The notes beneath the pieces are model-generated. The model was not told the DNA's origin. It made no database searches and saw only the letters and a list, made by a program, of their open reading frames with translations. Source: Armatimonadota bacterium (GTDB lineage Bacteria; Armatimonadota; UBA10988). From it: 49,402 nt of DNA. The stretch lies in NCBI GenBank assembly GCA_016235455.1, contig JACRKZ010000087.1:1-49402 (forward strand), in the 5' to 3' direction. The position numbers were made by a program, and so were the translations under genes. Shown here in pieces: positions 34,754-42,304 of this stretch; the stretch's first letter is position 1; the number at the start of each line of letters is the position of its first letter.

Positions 34754-35506
34754 CTATGTCGACGAGGGTGGGCCGGCCGCCTGCGCCACGGCGATGGCTT
34801 CGACCAGGTCGACCGTGCCCTCATACAGCGCGCGCCCGATGATCAGCCCTTCGACGCCCAACGACGCCAGCTCCGCGATGGCTCGCACATCCTCGATGCG
34901 GGTGATGCCGCCCGAGGCGATGAGCGGGATGTCGAGCGCCGTGGCCATCTCACGTTGCGCGGCCAGGTTCGGGCCCTGCAGCGTGCCGTCCGAGTGTACG
35001 TCGGTGAAGACGATGCGCTGCGCGCCGGCTGCCTGCATGGTCAGCGCGAAGTCCACCGCGCCCAGGTTCGTTTCCTCAGCCCAGCCCTGGACGGCCACGC
35101 GGCCGTCGCGAGCGCCGATGTCGATGACCAACTGCTCGCCGAACCGCACCAGCGCGGCCTCGGTGAAGGCGCGGTCGCGCACCGCCGAGGTGCCCAGAAT
35201 AACCCGCGCCACGCCCGCGTGCAGGTAGGTCTCGATAGTGAACAGGTCGCGCACACCACCACCGATCTGCACCGGCAGGCCGGAGGCCGCCACGATGGCA
35301 CGCACCGCCTCGAGGTTGCGCGGCTGACCGGCGAACGAGCCGTCCAGGTCGACCACATGCACATACTCGGCGCCCGCTTCCGCCCACTTCCGGGCAAACT
35401 CGGCCGGGTTATCGCTGTACACGGTCTTGGCACTCATCTCGCCGCGGTGCAGTCGCACCACCTGGCCCTCAGACAGGTCAATCGCCGGGTAGATTCGCAC
35501 GCTCAC
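34754..35506 (-). CDS. hisA: Phosphoribosylformimino-5-aminoimidazole carboxamide ribotide isomerase
   Basis: 250 residues. Fourth step of histidine synthesis: Amadori isomerisation of ProFAR to PRFAR in a beta/alpha barrel. IYPAIDL holds the first catalytic Asp, IGGGVRDLFTIE the phosphate loop, VFTDVHSDGTLQGPN the second catalytic Asp region (family D-I-S-x-D-G-T), and LIASGGITRIEDV the second phosphate loop. The start is GTG at 35506 or GTG at 35500. The latter has better spacing to GGAG and gives VRIYPAIDL. It is a lone his gene here, with no hisH or hisF beside it. Confidence 0.95.
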   Translation of the reverse strand: MSVRIYPAIDLSEGQVVRLHRGEMSAKTVYSDNPAEFARKWAEAGAEYVHVVDLDGSFAGQPRNLEAVRAIVAASGLPVQIGGGVRDLFTIETYLHAGVARVILGTSAVRDRAFTEAALVRFGEQLVIDIGARDGRVAVQGWAEETNLGAVDFALTMQAAGAQRIVFTDVHSDGTLQGPNLAAQREMATALDIPLIASGGITRIEDVRAIAELASLGVEGLIIGRALYEGTVDLVEAIAVAQAAGPPSST

Positions 35507-35526
35507 GGGCTCCGCTTCGTGCGCGT

Positions 35527-35555
35527 ACTATAAACTGACAAGCGCAAACAACCAA
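35527..35555 (-). promoter_or_regulatory. hisA promoter
   Basis: Minus strand: TTGGTT (35555-35550), a 17-nt spacer and TATAGT (35532-35527), giving a leader of about 15 nt that holds the GGAG site. The -35 box lies 2 bp from the palindromic repeat at 35558. Confidence 0.65.
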
Positions 35556-35557
35556 GC

Positions 35558-35645
35558 AGCACGAAACGGTGTCAGGACCCGTTTTCAGCATCGTGGAAAA
35601 CGGGTCCTGACACCGTTTCGGGTGGCCTGACACCGTTTCGGGTGG
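35558..35645. repeat. Second copy of the palindromic repeat, with a tandem duplication
   Basis: Inverted repeat with 25-bp arms (35562-35586 and 35596-35620) around a 9-nt loop. The first 19 nt (35558-35576) are identical to those of the palindrome at 5369. The right end is duplicated: a 20-bp unit CCTGACACCGTTTCGGGTGG at 35606-35625 is repeated at 35626-35645. It lies between hisA and the divergent dehydrogenase gene. Confidence 0.9.
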
Positions 35646-35664
35646 CGACGGCGTGGAGGTGGGT

Positions 35665-36510
35665 GTGGCGGACCGCAAGATCGTGTTGGTGACCGGGGCC
35701 ACGGGCAAGATCGGCCGAGTGATGGTCCCGCTACTGGCGGCAACAGAGCGCTATGAACTGCGCAGTGGCCATCGGCGGGAGGATCCGGCCGAGGTGGCGC
35801 ACCTGCCCAATCCGGTCTACTGCCGGCTGGACCAGCCGGCCAGCCTGGCCGCCGCCTGCGTCGGCGTCGACACCATCGTGCACCTCGCCGCCGATTCGTG
35901 GATGCCCGACAACTTCGCCGACACGGTGCCCAACAACCTGCTCGGCCCGCACTATCTGTGCGAGGCGGCCCTGGCCGCCGGTGTGCGGCGCATCGTCTTC
36001 GCCAGCACCAACCATACCATCCTCAACTGGATCACCCACAGCCACCAGAGCGCGCCCGAGGACATCGAGCCGCGGCCGGACAACCTGTATGGCGTGACCA
36101 AAGTCTACGGCGAGGCCATGGGCCGCTACTATGTCGAGTGCCGCGGGCTGCCCAGCTTCTTCAGCCTGCGCATCGGGTGGTACCAGCGCGCCGACAGCCC
36201 CGGCTTGCGCCGTAACTGGCACGGCCTGCACATGTGGCTCAGCGACCGCGACGGCAGTCAGTTGCTGGCGCGTTGCATCGACTCGGATCTGCTCGGCTAC
36301 CACTGCTTCAACGCAGTCAGCGGCAACACGCGCACGCTCATGCCCATCGACCGCGCCCGGGATCTGTTGGGCTATGCGCCCGAGGATGACGCGGAGCGGT
36401 TCGCCGCGGAGTTCACCGGCCCCATGCCCGAGTGGTTCGCCGCTCTGGGCGAGGAACGGAGAGGAGCGCGCCAGCGTCTCGCGAATGGATTCGGTGGAGC
36501 AAACGAGTGA
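35665..36510 (+). CDS. NAD-dependent epimerase/dehydratase, uronate-dehydrogenase-like
   Basis: 281 residues. Short-chain extended fold: KIVLVTGATGKIGRVMVPLL binds NAD, DTIVHLAADS, FASTNHTILNW, and the catalytic Tyr142-x3-Lys146 in LYGVTKVYGEAMGRYY. SLRIGWYQ and the FNAVSGNTR segment match uronate dehydrogenases that oxidise galacturonate or glucuronate to the aldarolactone. Other sugar epimerases are possible. The start GTG at 35665 has GGAGG five nt upstream. Earlier in-frame GTGs overlap that site. The stop overlaps the GH30 start (GTGA), so the two are translationally coupled, which suggests that the hydrolase releases a sugar that this enzyme oxidises. Confidence 0.85.
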   Translation: MADRKIVLVTGATGKIGRVMVPLLAATERYELRSGHRREDPAEVAHLPNPVYCRLDQPASLAAACVGVDTIVHLAADSWMPDNFADTVPNNLLGPHYLCEAALAAGVRRIVFASTNHTILNWITHSHQSAPEDIEPRPDNLYGVTKVYGEAMGRYYVECRGLPSFFSLRIGWYQRADSPGLRRNWHGLHMWLSDRDGSQLLARCIDSDLLGYHCFNAVSGNTRTLMPIDRARDLLGYAPEDDAERFAAEFTGPMPEWFAALGEERRGARQRLANGFGGANE

Positions 36511-38021
36511 AGTGCACCGGCGTTGTGCTAGTGGCCTGTCTGCTGACGGTGGCCTGCGCGGTGGAGGTGGATCCTGTGCGAGTCAACCTGCGCGTGGCCG
36601 AGCCACATCAGACCATGGACAACTTCGGTGCATCGGGCGGCTGGTGGGCTGATCCCATCGGCAGCGCCTGGGGTGAGCCGGCCAAGGAACGCGTGGCGGA
36701 ACTGCTGTTCAGCCCGGAGCGCGGCATCGGGCTCAGTGCCTGGCGCTTCAACATCGGCGCCGGCAGCCTGTACAGCGGCGACAACGTGTGGGACAAGTGG
36801 CGCGCCGTCGAGTGCTTCAAGAAGACCGCCGACGAGCCCTATGCCTGGTCGCGCCATGCTGGCCAGCAGTGGTTCCTGCGGGCCGCCGCGCGCTACGGCG
36901 TGCGCGACCGCGTGGCCTTCGCCTGCAGCCCGCCCATCTGGCTGACCAAGAACGGCCGCGGCCAGTGCGACCCGAACGTGGGCTCGACCAACCTCAGGCC
37001 CGGCGCCGACGCCGACTACGCGCGTTTCCTGTGCGATGTCCTGACGCATTTCGCCCGGCAGGGGCTGCCTTTCACGCACCTCAGCCCGCTCAACGAGCCG
37101 CAGTGGGAATGGAACGGCGGCCAGGAAGGTTGCCGCTACAACAATGAGGACATGATCCGCCTGCTGCGCGCCCTCGGTGCCGAGGTCAAGGCGCAGGGGC
37201 TCGACGTGGTGGTCGACCTGCTGGACGCGGGCGAGTGGGTCTTCCTATTGGACGATGAGGATTGGCGGCAGTGGGCGCACAAACCGGCGCCAACGGCGTA
37301 CGTCCACGCCAACGGCACCAAGGGTTGGGGCAAGTACCGTGGCTACATCGGTGACCTGCTGGGCGACCCGGAACTGCGGGGCATCCTGGGCAACCGGCTC
37401 AGCGCGCACAGCTACTGGACCGACAACGGCCGTGACCGGCTGGTCGATCTGCGCCGGGCCGTACGAGCTGACGCGGACCGGGTCAGCCCCGGCGCCAAGC
37501 TGCAGATGACCGAGTTCTGCGTCATGCAGCACAAACGCGACCTGGGCATGGACACGGCGCTGCACGTGGCACGGACCATCCACAGTGACCTGGCCTGGGC
37601 CGAAGTCTCCGCCTGGCACTGGTGGCTGGCGCTCTCGCCGCACGACTACAAGGACGGCCTGCTCTACACCGACTGGCGCGAGACCGGCAAAGAGACCGTC
37701 CTGACCAGCAAGACCTTCTGGGCCTTGGGCAACTGGAGCCGCTATGTGCGGCCGGGCTGGCGCCGCGTCGCCGCTGACCCCGTCGACCAGGGCGACCTGT
37801 GCGTGACCGCGTTCACCAGCCCCGCGGCCGACAAGCTGGCTATGGTGGTGGTCAACGAGAGTCGCGACGGCCAGCGGTTGTGGCTGGACAGCGACAAGCC
37901 GCTGCGCAACCTGCGGCTGGCGGTCACCTCGGCCGACCACGACCTGGCCGAGCTGCCGCAGCACGGCGATGTGGTCGAGGTGCCGGCGCGCTCGGTGGTG
38001 ACGGTGCTGGCCGACCTGTGA
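36507..38021 (+). CDS. GH30-family secreted glycosidase
   Basis: 504 residues. Signal peptide CTGVVLVACLLTVACAVEV, with a possible lipobox TVAC. Clan A barrel of the GH30 type (endo-beta-1,6-galactanase or xylanase-like): HQTMDNFGASGGWWADPIG at the start, SAWRFNIGAGS, FACSPPIWLTKNG, the acid/base Glu197 in SPLNEPQWEW, SAHSYWTDN, the nucleophile Glu336 in QMTEFCVMQH, and SAWHWWLALSPHDYKDGLLY. A C-terminal beta-domain follows. Start GTG 36507 has GGAG seven nt upstream and overlaps the dehydrogenase stop. Ends 3 nt from the convergent SprT-like gene. Exact substrate is not readable. Confidence 0.9.
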   Translation: MKCTGVVLVACLLTVACAVEVDPVRVNLRVAEPHQTMDNFGASGGWWADPIGSAWGEPAKERVAELLFSPERGIGLSAWRFNIGAGSLYSGDNVWDKWRAVECFKKTADEPYAWSRHAGQQWFLRAAARYGVRDRVAFACSPPIWLTKNGRGQCDPNVGSTNLRPGADADYARFLCDVLTHFARQGLPFTHLSPLNEPQWEWNGGQEGCRYNNEDMIRLLRALGAEVKAQGLDVVVDLLDAGEWVFLLDDEDWRQWAHKPAPTAYVHANGTKGWGKYRGYIGDLLGDPELRGILGNRLSAHSYWTDNGRDRLVDLRRAVRADADRVSPGAKLQMTEFCVMQHKRDLGMDTALHVARTIHSDLAWAEVSAWHWWLALSPHDYKDGLLYTDWRETGKETVLTSKTFWALGNWSRYVRPGWRRVAADPVDQGDLCVTAFTSPAADKLAMVVVNESRDGQRLWLDSDKPLRNLRLAVTSADHDLAELPQHGDVVEVPARSVVTVLADL

Positions 38022-38024
38022 CGT

Positions 38025-38690
38025 TCAGCCCGGCAGGTAGCGCACGCCGACCTCGACCAGGATCTGCGTGCCGCGGTCGTCGCGCAGGCAGCGAGCGCAG
38101 GCCATGGGTCGGCCGTAGCGACGGCGCACCTCGAACTCCAGGTCGCAGCCGGGGCAGCGATAGGCCACGCGACGGCTGCTGCCCGGGTAGTCGTGCCGTT
38201 GGCCGTTGACACCCGGACCGCGTCCGAAGCGTACCGCCTCGTGCCCACGCTCGGCCATCTTGGCCACGAACTCCGTCGTGTGGCCCGAGGGCAGGCCGCG
38301 CGTATGCAGCCAGAGGTGGATCATCTCGTGGAAGACCGTCTCGGCGCGGCTGTCCGGCACTTGGGTCAGGCGGTGGAAGTTGAGCTCGATCAGCCGGCGC
38401 GACGGAAAGATGCGACCCGCGGCGCTGCGCAGACGCGGGTTGATGGTCAATCGCACCGGCGGACACAGCCCGTCGAAGTGCAGCGCGTTGAGCTGGTCGT
38501 AGTCGGCGTAGGCGGCCAGCAGGAGCGGCGCCCACTCGGCACGGGGCGGTGGGCAGGTAGGCAGTGGCGCAAAGCCCGCCCACTTGCGCCCACCGGCGCG
38601 ACGCGCCGCTCGACCAGCATCAGTGAGCAGTTCGGGCGGAGGCACCCAGGCCTCCGCCTCGCGCCAGCGCGCCAACAGATCGGCGCTCAC
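38025..38690 (-). CDS. SprT-like zinc metalloprotease-fold protein
   Basis: 221 residues. HExxH motif H121-E-M-I-H125 in ETVFHEMIHLWLHTRG, preceded by ELNFHRL and INPRLRSAAGRIF as in the SprT family. The C-terminal zinc ribbon has CPGC (YRCPGCDLEFEVRRRYGR) and CARC. Eukaryotic Spartan relatives cleave DNA-protein cross-links. Bacterial SprT is poorly studied. The start GTG at 38690 overlaps the stop of the upstream sugar isomerase by four bases (GTGA), giving a coupled pair on the minus strand. A longer in-frame extension inside that gene is Arg/Pro-rich and not credible. Confidence 0.85.
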   Translation of the reverse strand: MSADLLARWREAEAWVPPPELLTDAGRAARRAGGRKWAGFAPLPTCPPPRAEWAPLLLAAYADYDQLNALHFDGLCPPVRLTINPRLRSAAGRIFPSRRLIELNFHRLTQVPDSRAETVFHEMIHLWLHTRGLPSGHTTEFVAKMAERGHEAVRFGRGPGVNGQRHDYPGSSRRVAYRCPGCDLEFEVRRRYGRPMACARCLRDDRGTQILVEVGVRYLPG

Positions 38691-39529
38691 AGCAGGCCGG
38701 CCTCCGTCATCACCGCGCGCATGGTGGCCATGCCGCGATGCAGGTTCTCCTCGATGGGCAGCGCCCAGTAGCTGGGGTTGAAGAGCTCCAGCGAGAGCGG
38801 GCCGTCGTAGCCGGTGCCGGCCAGGTCGCGCAGCATCTGCACCAAGGGCAGGCAACCGTCGCCCGGATAGACGCGGTCGGCGTCGCTCTGCTCGAAGCGC
38901 GGCGGATGGTTGGCCGGCGCGTCGTTGAAGTGACAGATGCCCACATAGCGGCGCGGCAGATGGCGCACCAGTCCGAACCCCGAGCCGCCGCGCCACATGT
39001 GGAACGGGTCCAGCACGATGCAGGCGTCGGCATGGTCGGCCAGTTCGGCGATAGCGTAGGCCTGCTCAAGCAGGTAGATGGTCGGCACGAAGCCGAGGAA
39101 CTCCATCATCGGCACGATGCCCATCTGGTCGCCCAGCTCCAGGATGTTGTGGTAGCGCGCCGCGGCCTGGTCCAGGTCATAGTGCCAGTCGCCGGAGAAC
39201 GGCGGGCTGGCTACGATCGCCGGCGCGCCGACGGCGATGGCCTGGTCCATGCGCCGTTTGGTGTCCTCGATGGCGGCGGCATAGGCCGAACCCTCGGTCT
39301 CCATCCAGTGGCGCAGCGAGATGACGCTGGGCACCTGCAGTCCGGCGTCGTCCAGGATGGCCCGGAGCTCGGCCAGGCTGCGGCCCGAGTCGGTCCAGGT
39401 GGTCAGCTCATCGTTCCACAGCTCGATGTGGGTGAAGCCGACCGCCGCGGCGACACGGATCTTCTCGGTGACGCACAAGCTGGGATCGGACGGGTTGCCG
39501 AAGGTGCTGGTGTTGACGCACAACTGCAT
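38687..39529 (-). CDS. Sugar phosphate isomerase/epimerase, xylose-isomerase-like barrel
   Basis: 280 residues. AP endonuclease 2/xylose-isomerase-like TIM barrel: MQLCVNTSTFGNPSDPSLCV, VGFTHIELWNDELTTWTD, a metal-site Glu in PMMEFLGFVPT, Asp/His in CIVLDPFHMWRGG, HFNDAPANHPP and the late Glu in LSLELFNPSYW. These are the usual divalent-metal ligands. Members isomerise or epimerise sugars or inosose derivatives, and the substrate is unknown here. No signal peptide. The ATG at 39529 has GGGAG upstream. Coupled to the SprT-like gene. Confidence 0.88.
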   Translation of the reverse strand: MQLCVNTSTFGNPSDPSLCVTEKIRVAAAVGFTHIELWNDELTTWTDSGRSLAELRAILDDAGLQVPSVISLRHWMETEGSAYAAAIEDTKRRMDQAIAVGAPAIVASPPFSGDWHYDLDQAAARYHNILELGDQMGIVPMMEFLGFVPTIYLLEQAYAIAELADHADACIVLDPFHMWRGGSGFGLVRHLPRRYVGICHFNDAPANHPPRFEQSDADRVYPGDGCLPLVQMLRDLAGTGYDGPLSLELFNPSYWALPIEENLHRGMATMRAVMTEAGLL

Positions 39530-39626
39530 CGAGTGATCTCCCGGGGCCGGATTCGGTCCGCGCCGCCGCGGTCCTGCTGCCGATCTGTGTTTGGCGGGCC
39601 GTTCGATGGGCTACACTCTCTAGGAT

Positions 39627-40271
39627 ATGAGACCACGCGCAACCGGCCGGGCGTTCACCCTCATCGAACTGCTGGTGGTGATCGCCATCATTGCCATTCT
39701 AGCCGCGATCCTGTTTCCCGTCTTCGCCAAGGCGCGGGAGAAGGCGCGGCAGGCGTCGTGCGCCTCCAACCTCAAGCAGATCGGCCTGGCCATGGCCATG
39801 TATGCGGCCGACTACGACGACGTCTTCGCCTACGGCGCCGACTGGCAGGACAAGGCCTTCCCGGCCATCTGGAACCCATACCCGGCCTACCAGGCCCTGG
39901 TGGCGGCCATGCCGGTGGTGCGCGGCGTGCTCGACCCCTATGTGCGCAGCTCGCAGGTCTGGCTCTGCCCATCCGATACGGGCATGGAAACCGACCCCAT
40001 CACCAGCCAGGCCGTGAATACCGCCAGTTGCGCGCGGCAGTACGGCATGAGTTACGGCTTCCGCACCGAGTTGGCGGTCCGCACGCTGACCACCTCGGGC
40101 CTGACCTATCCCGCCCAAGTCCCGATGTTCTTCGATAGCAGTGGCGCGTGGCACTTCGGCACGCGCAACGTCTACGTCACCTACCGCTACAACGTGGTCT
40201 TCTGCGATGGCCATGTGAAGTCGGCCACGATGTACGAGACGCTTTCGGGCATCCAGAGCCCGCTGCCCTGA
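39627..40271 (+). CDS. Prepilin-like secreted protein with H-x9-DG-like ending
   Basis: 214 residues. Prepilin leader with [20 protein letters not shown] after MRPRATGRA, then [20 protein letters not shown] and [16 protein letters not shown]. Late [19 protein letters not shown] resembles the H-x9-DG end of the family but the expected His is replaced by a Tyr/Arg region. Cleavage should fall after Ala9 rather than the usual Gly, since RAFTLIE replaces the more common GFTLIE. TTGGCG (39591) and TACACT (39612-39617) could be the promoter, which would leave almost no 5' leader. Same type as the protein at 14506 but from a different copy. Confidence 0.88.
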   Translation: MRPRATGRAFTLIELLVVIAIIAILAAILFPVFAKAREKARQASCASNLKQIGLAMAMYAADYDDVFAYGADWQDKAFPAIWNPYPAYQALVAAMPVVRGVLDPYVRSSQVWLCPSDTGMETDPITSQAVNTASCARQYGMSYGFRTELAVRTLTTSGLTYPAQVPMFFDSSGAWHFGTRNVYVTYRYNVVFCDGHVKSATMYETLSGIQSPLP

Positions 40272-40360
40272 GACGTACGTGGGCCCCGGGCCGTGACTCG
40301 CACCCGTCTGTTGACCGATCCGCCCATTCGGGGCATCATGGACGGCGATGGGGGGTCTGG

Positions 40361-42304
40361 ATGACATCGAAGATGCATGTCGCCGTGCTCCTGACCATAC
40401 TGGCCGTGCTCTTGCCCAGCGCCGCGCAGGCGCAGGCTCGTAGCGACCTTCTCGATCGCATGGGTGCCGCCGTGGGCCTGGCCGAAAGCGGGCATTGGGA
40501 CGCAGCCGCCACGGAGTTCCGCACCGCCGCCTCGCTCGATCCCGACGACGCACTGGCCTATCTGGGCCTGGGCGCTGCGGAGTTGGCGCGCCGCCGGGCC
40601 AATGAGGCCGCGCCGTGGTTCCGCCGGGCGCTGGCCTGCGAGCGCGCCGATGCCTCGGCCTGGACCGGCCTGGGGCTCTGCGGTGTCTGCCTGGGCGATG
40701 TCCAGCAGGCCGAGGAGGCGCTCGGTCAGGCGCTGGCGCGCGATGCCACCATCGGCACGGCGCTGTTCTACCGGGCGGTACTGGCCCTGACGCGCGGCGA
40801 CCAGGTGCGCGCCGCCGATCTGCTTTCGCTGGCCCGCGCGCAGGGCGTGGCGCCCGCACTAACCGACTATGTGGAGGCGCTGCGCCAACTGGCCCTCGGC
40901 CGCCAGGAGCGCGCCACGGAGTTGCTGCGCTCGCTCCAACCCAAGACCGCCGCGCAGGGCAAGGGCCTGCCCTGGGCGCTTCCGCTCGAACTGCGCGCCG
41001 CCGACGGTGGCGCCGTGGTCTTTTCCCTGCCCACCGGCTCCGCGCTGACCACGCAGGTGGCGCCCGCCGCGGCGCCCGTGTCGGTCGAGGTCGACAAGCC
41101 GTCGAGCAACGGCCCGCTGATCGTCGAGCAGCCGCTGCCCAACGCGGTCGTGTCGGGCAAGGTGACCATCCGGGCCCAACTGGTCGGCGCGCGCGATTTC
41201 GACTACGTGGCCATCAGCGTCGACGGCCGTGTGCAGGCCATCACCAACCGCGAGCCCTACTTCGCCGTGTGGGACAGCGTCAACGCCGCCGACGGCCCGC
41301 ACCAGATCACGGTGCGCGCGGTCGGCGCGCGCGAGGTCATGGTGCAGTTCGTGGCCAACCTGCGCAACCGCACCGTGGCCATGGCCGCCGGGCGGGCCAA
41401 CCCTTACGACCCGACGCGCTATCGCGACCTGACCAACCGGGTCAATGGCCTGCTCATCCACCGGCTGCCGCCCACCTCCATCGAGAAGATGCTGTTGGAC
41501 GCCCTGGAGCCCACCCAACCCCAGGCCGCCACGGACCTGTGCGAGCGCCTGCTGGCTGCCGACCCGGCGCGCGTGGACCTGCTCCGGCGGTTGCTGCCGC
41601 TCTACCAGCGGACCGCCGTGTCGCTCAATCCCAACACGCTGCCGGAGCCGCACGAGGGATTCCGGACGGGCAAGCGCGTGTGCCTGACCTTTGACGACGG
41701 CCCGCGGCCCGGCGTCACCGAGCCCATCCTGGCACTGCTGGCGCAATACGGCGTCAAGGGCACCTTTCTGGTGACCGGCGTCATGTCCGAACGCTACCCC
41801 GAGCTGGTGCGCGCCATCGCCGCCGGCGGCAACGAGGTCGGCTCGCACACGTACAGCCACTTCCGGCTCGACACGCTCAGTCCGGAACAGCAGATGGTGG
41901 AGATGGTCCGGGCCAAGGTGGTCATCGATGACGCGCTGGGCCACGCCAGCCCGCGCTTCATGCGGCCGCCGGGCGGTCACTACAACCCGCAGATCAAGCG
42001 CAGTCTGGCGGCGGTGGGCTACTGGCCGGTGTTCTGGAACATCAACTGCGGCAGCTACACCCAGAACGAGCCGGACGCGGCTGCGGCGGCCATCGTCAAG
42101 CGGCTGACCGACGGCTCCATCCTGCTGCTGCACAACGGTACGGACAATACGCTGGCGTTGTTGCCGCATCTGCTGCGGCGGCTGACCGAGGCCGGGTGGC
42201 GCGGCGTGGGGCTGACCGACATCACGACCGGGCCCGACGGCCAGCCGCGTCGCGGCTCGCCGGCCATTGCGCCCGCGGGGGTGGAGACGCATGGGGCTAA
42301 GTAG
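40361..42304 (+). CDS. TPR protein fused to a NodB-type polysaccharide deacetylase
   Basis: 647 residues. Signal peptide (LLTILAVLLPSAAQAQA). TPR repeats at about residues 30-200 (WDAAATEFRTAASLDPDDAL, YLGLGAAELARR). An Ig-like domain at about 245-340 (VVSGKVTIRAQLVGARDFDY). A NodB deacetylase domain from about 435: T-F-D445-D446-G with catalytic and metal Asp, His496 and His500 in GSHTYSHFRL, MRPPGGHYNPQIKR, and LLLHNGTDNT near the end. It should remove acetyl groups from an extracellular glycan or peptidoglycan. The TPR part may bind a partner. The ATG at 40361 has GGGGGT upstream. The last 14 nt overlap the next glycosidase gene. Confidence 0.87.
   Translation: MTSKMHVAVLLTILAVLLPSAAQAQARSDLLDRMGAAVGLAESGHWDAAATEFRTAASLDPDDALAYLGLGAAELARRRANEAAPWFRRALACERADASAWTGLGLCGVCLGDVQQAEEALGQALARDATIGTALFYRAVLALTRGDQVRAADLLSLARAQGVAPALTDYVEALRQLALGRQERATELLRSLQPKTAAQGKGLPWALPLELRAADGGAVVFSLPTGSALTTQVAPAAAPVSVEVDKPSSNGPLIVEQPLPNAVVSGKVTIRAQLVGARDFDYVAISVDGRVQAITNREPYFAVWDSVNAADGPHQITVRAVGAREVMVQFVANLRNRTVAMAAGRANPYDPTRYRDLTNRVNGLLIHRLPPTSIEKMLLDALEPTQPQAATDLCERLLAADPARVDLLRRLLPLYQRTAVSLNPNTLPEPHEGFRTGKRVCLTFDDGPRPGVTEPILALLAQYGVKGTFLVTGVMSERYPELVRAIAAGGNEVGSHTYSHFRLDTLSPEQQMVEMVRAKVVIDDALGHASPRFMRPPGGHYNPQIKRSLAAVGYWPVFWNINCGSYTQNEPDAAAAAIVKRLTDGSILLLHNGTDNTLALLPHLLRRLTEAGWRGVGLTDITTGPDGQPRRGSPAIAPAGVETHGAK

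Noticed and set aside
34734..34758. TTGACA followed by CACCGCGCCTATG, similar to the stretch at the UPF0182 promoter (31095-31118)
   Set aside because: No convincing -10 follows on the plus strand and no gene starts there. The shared words are probably coincidence.
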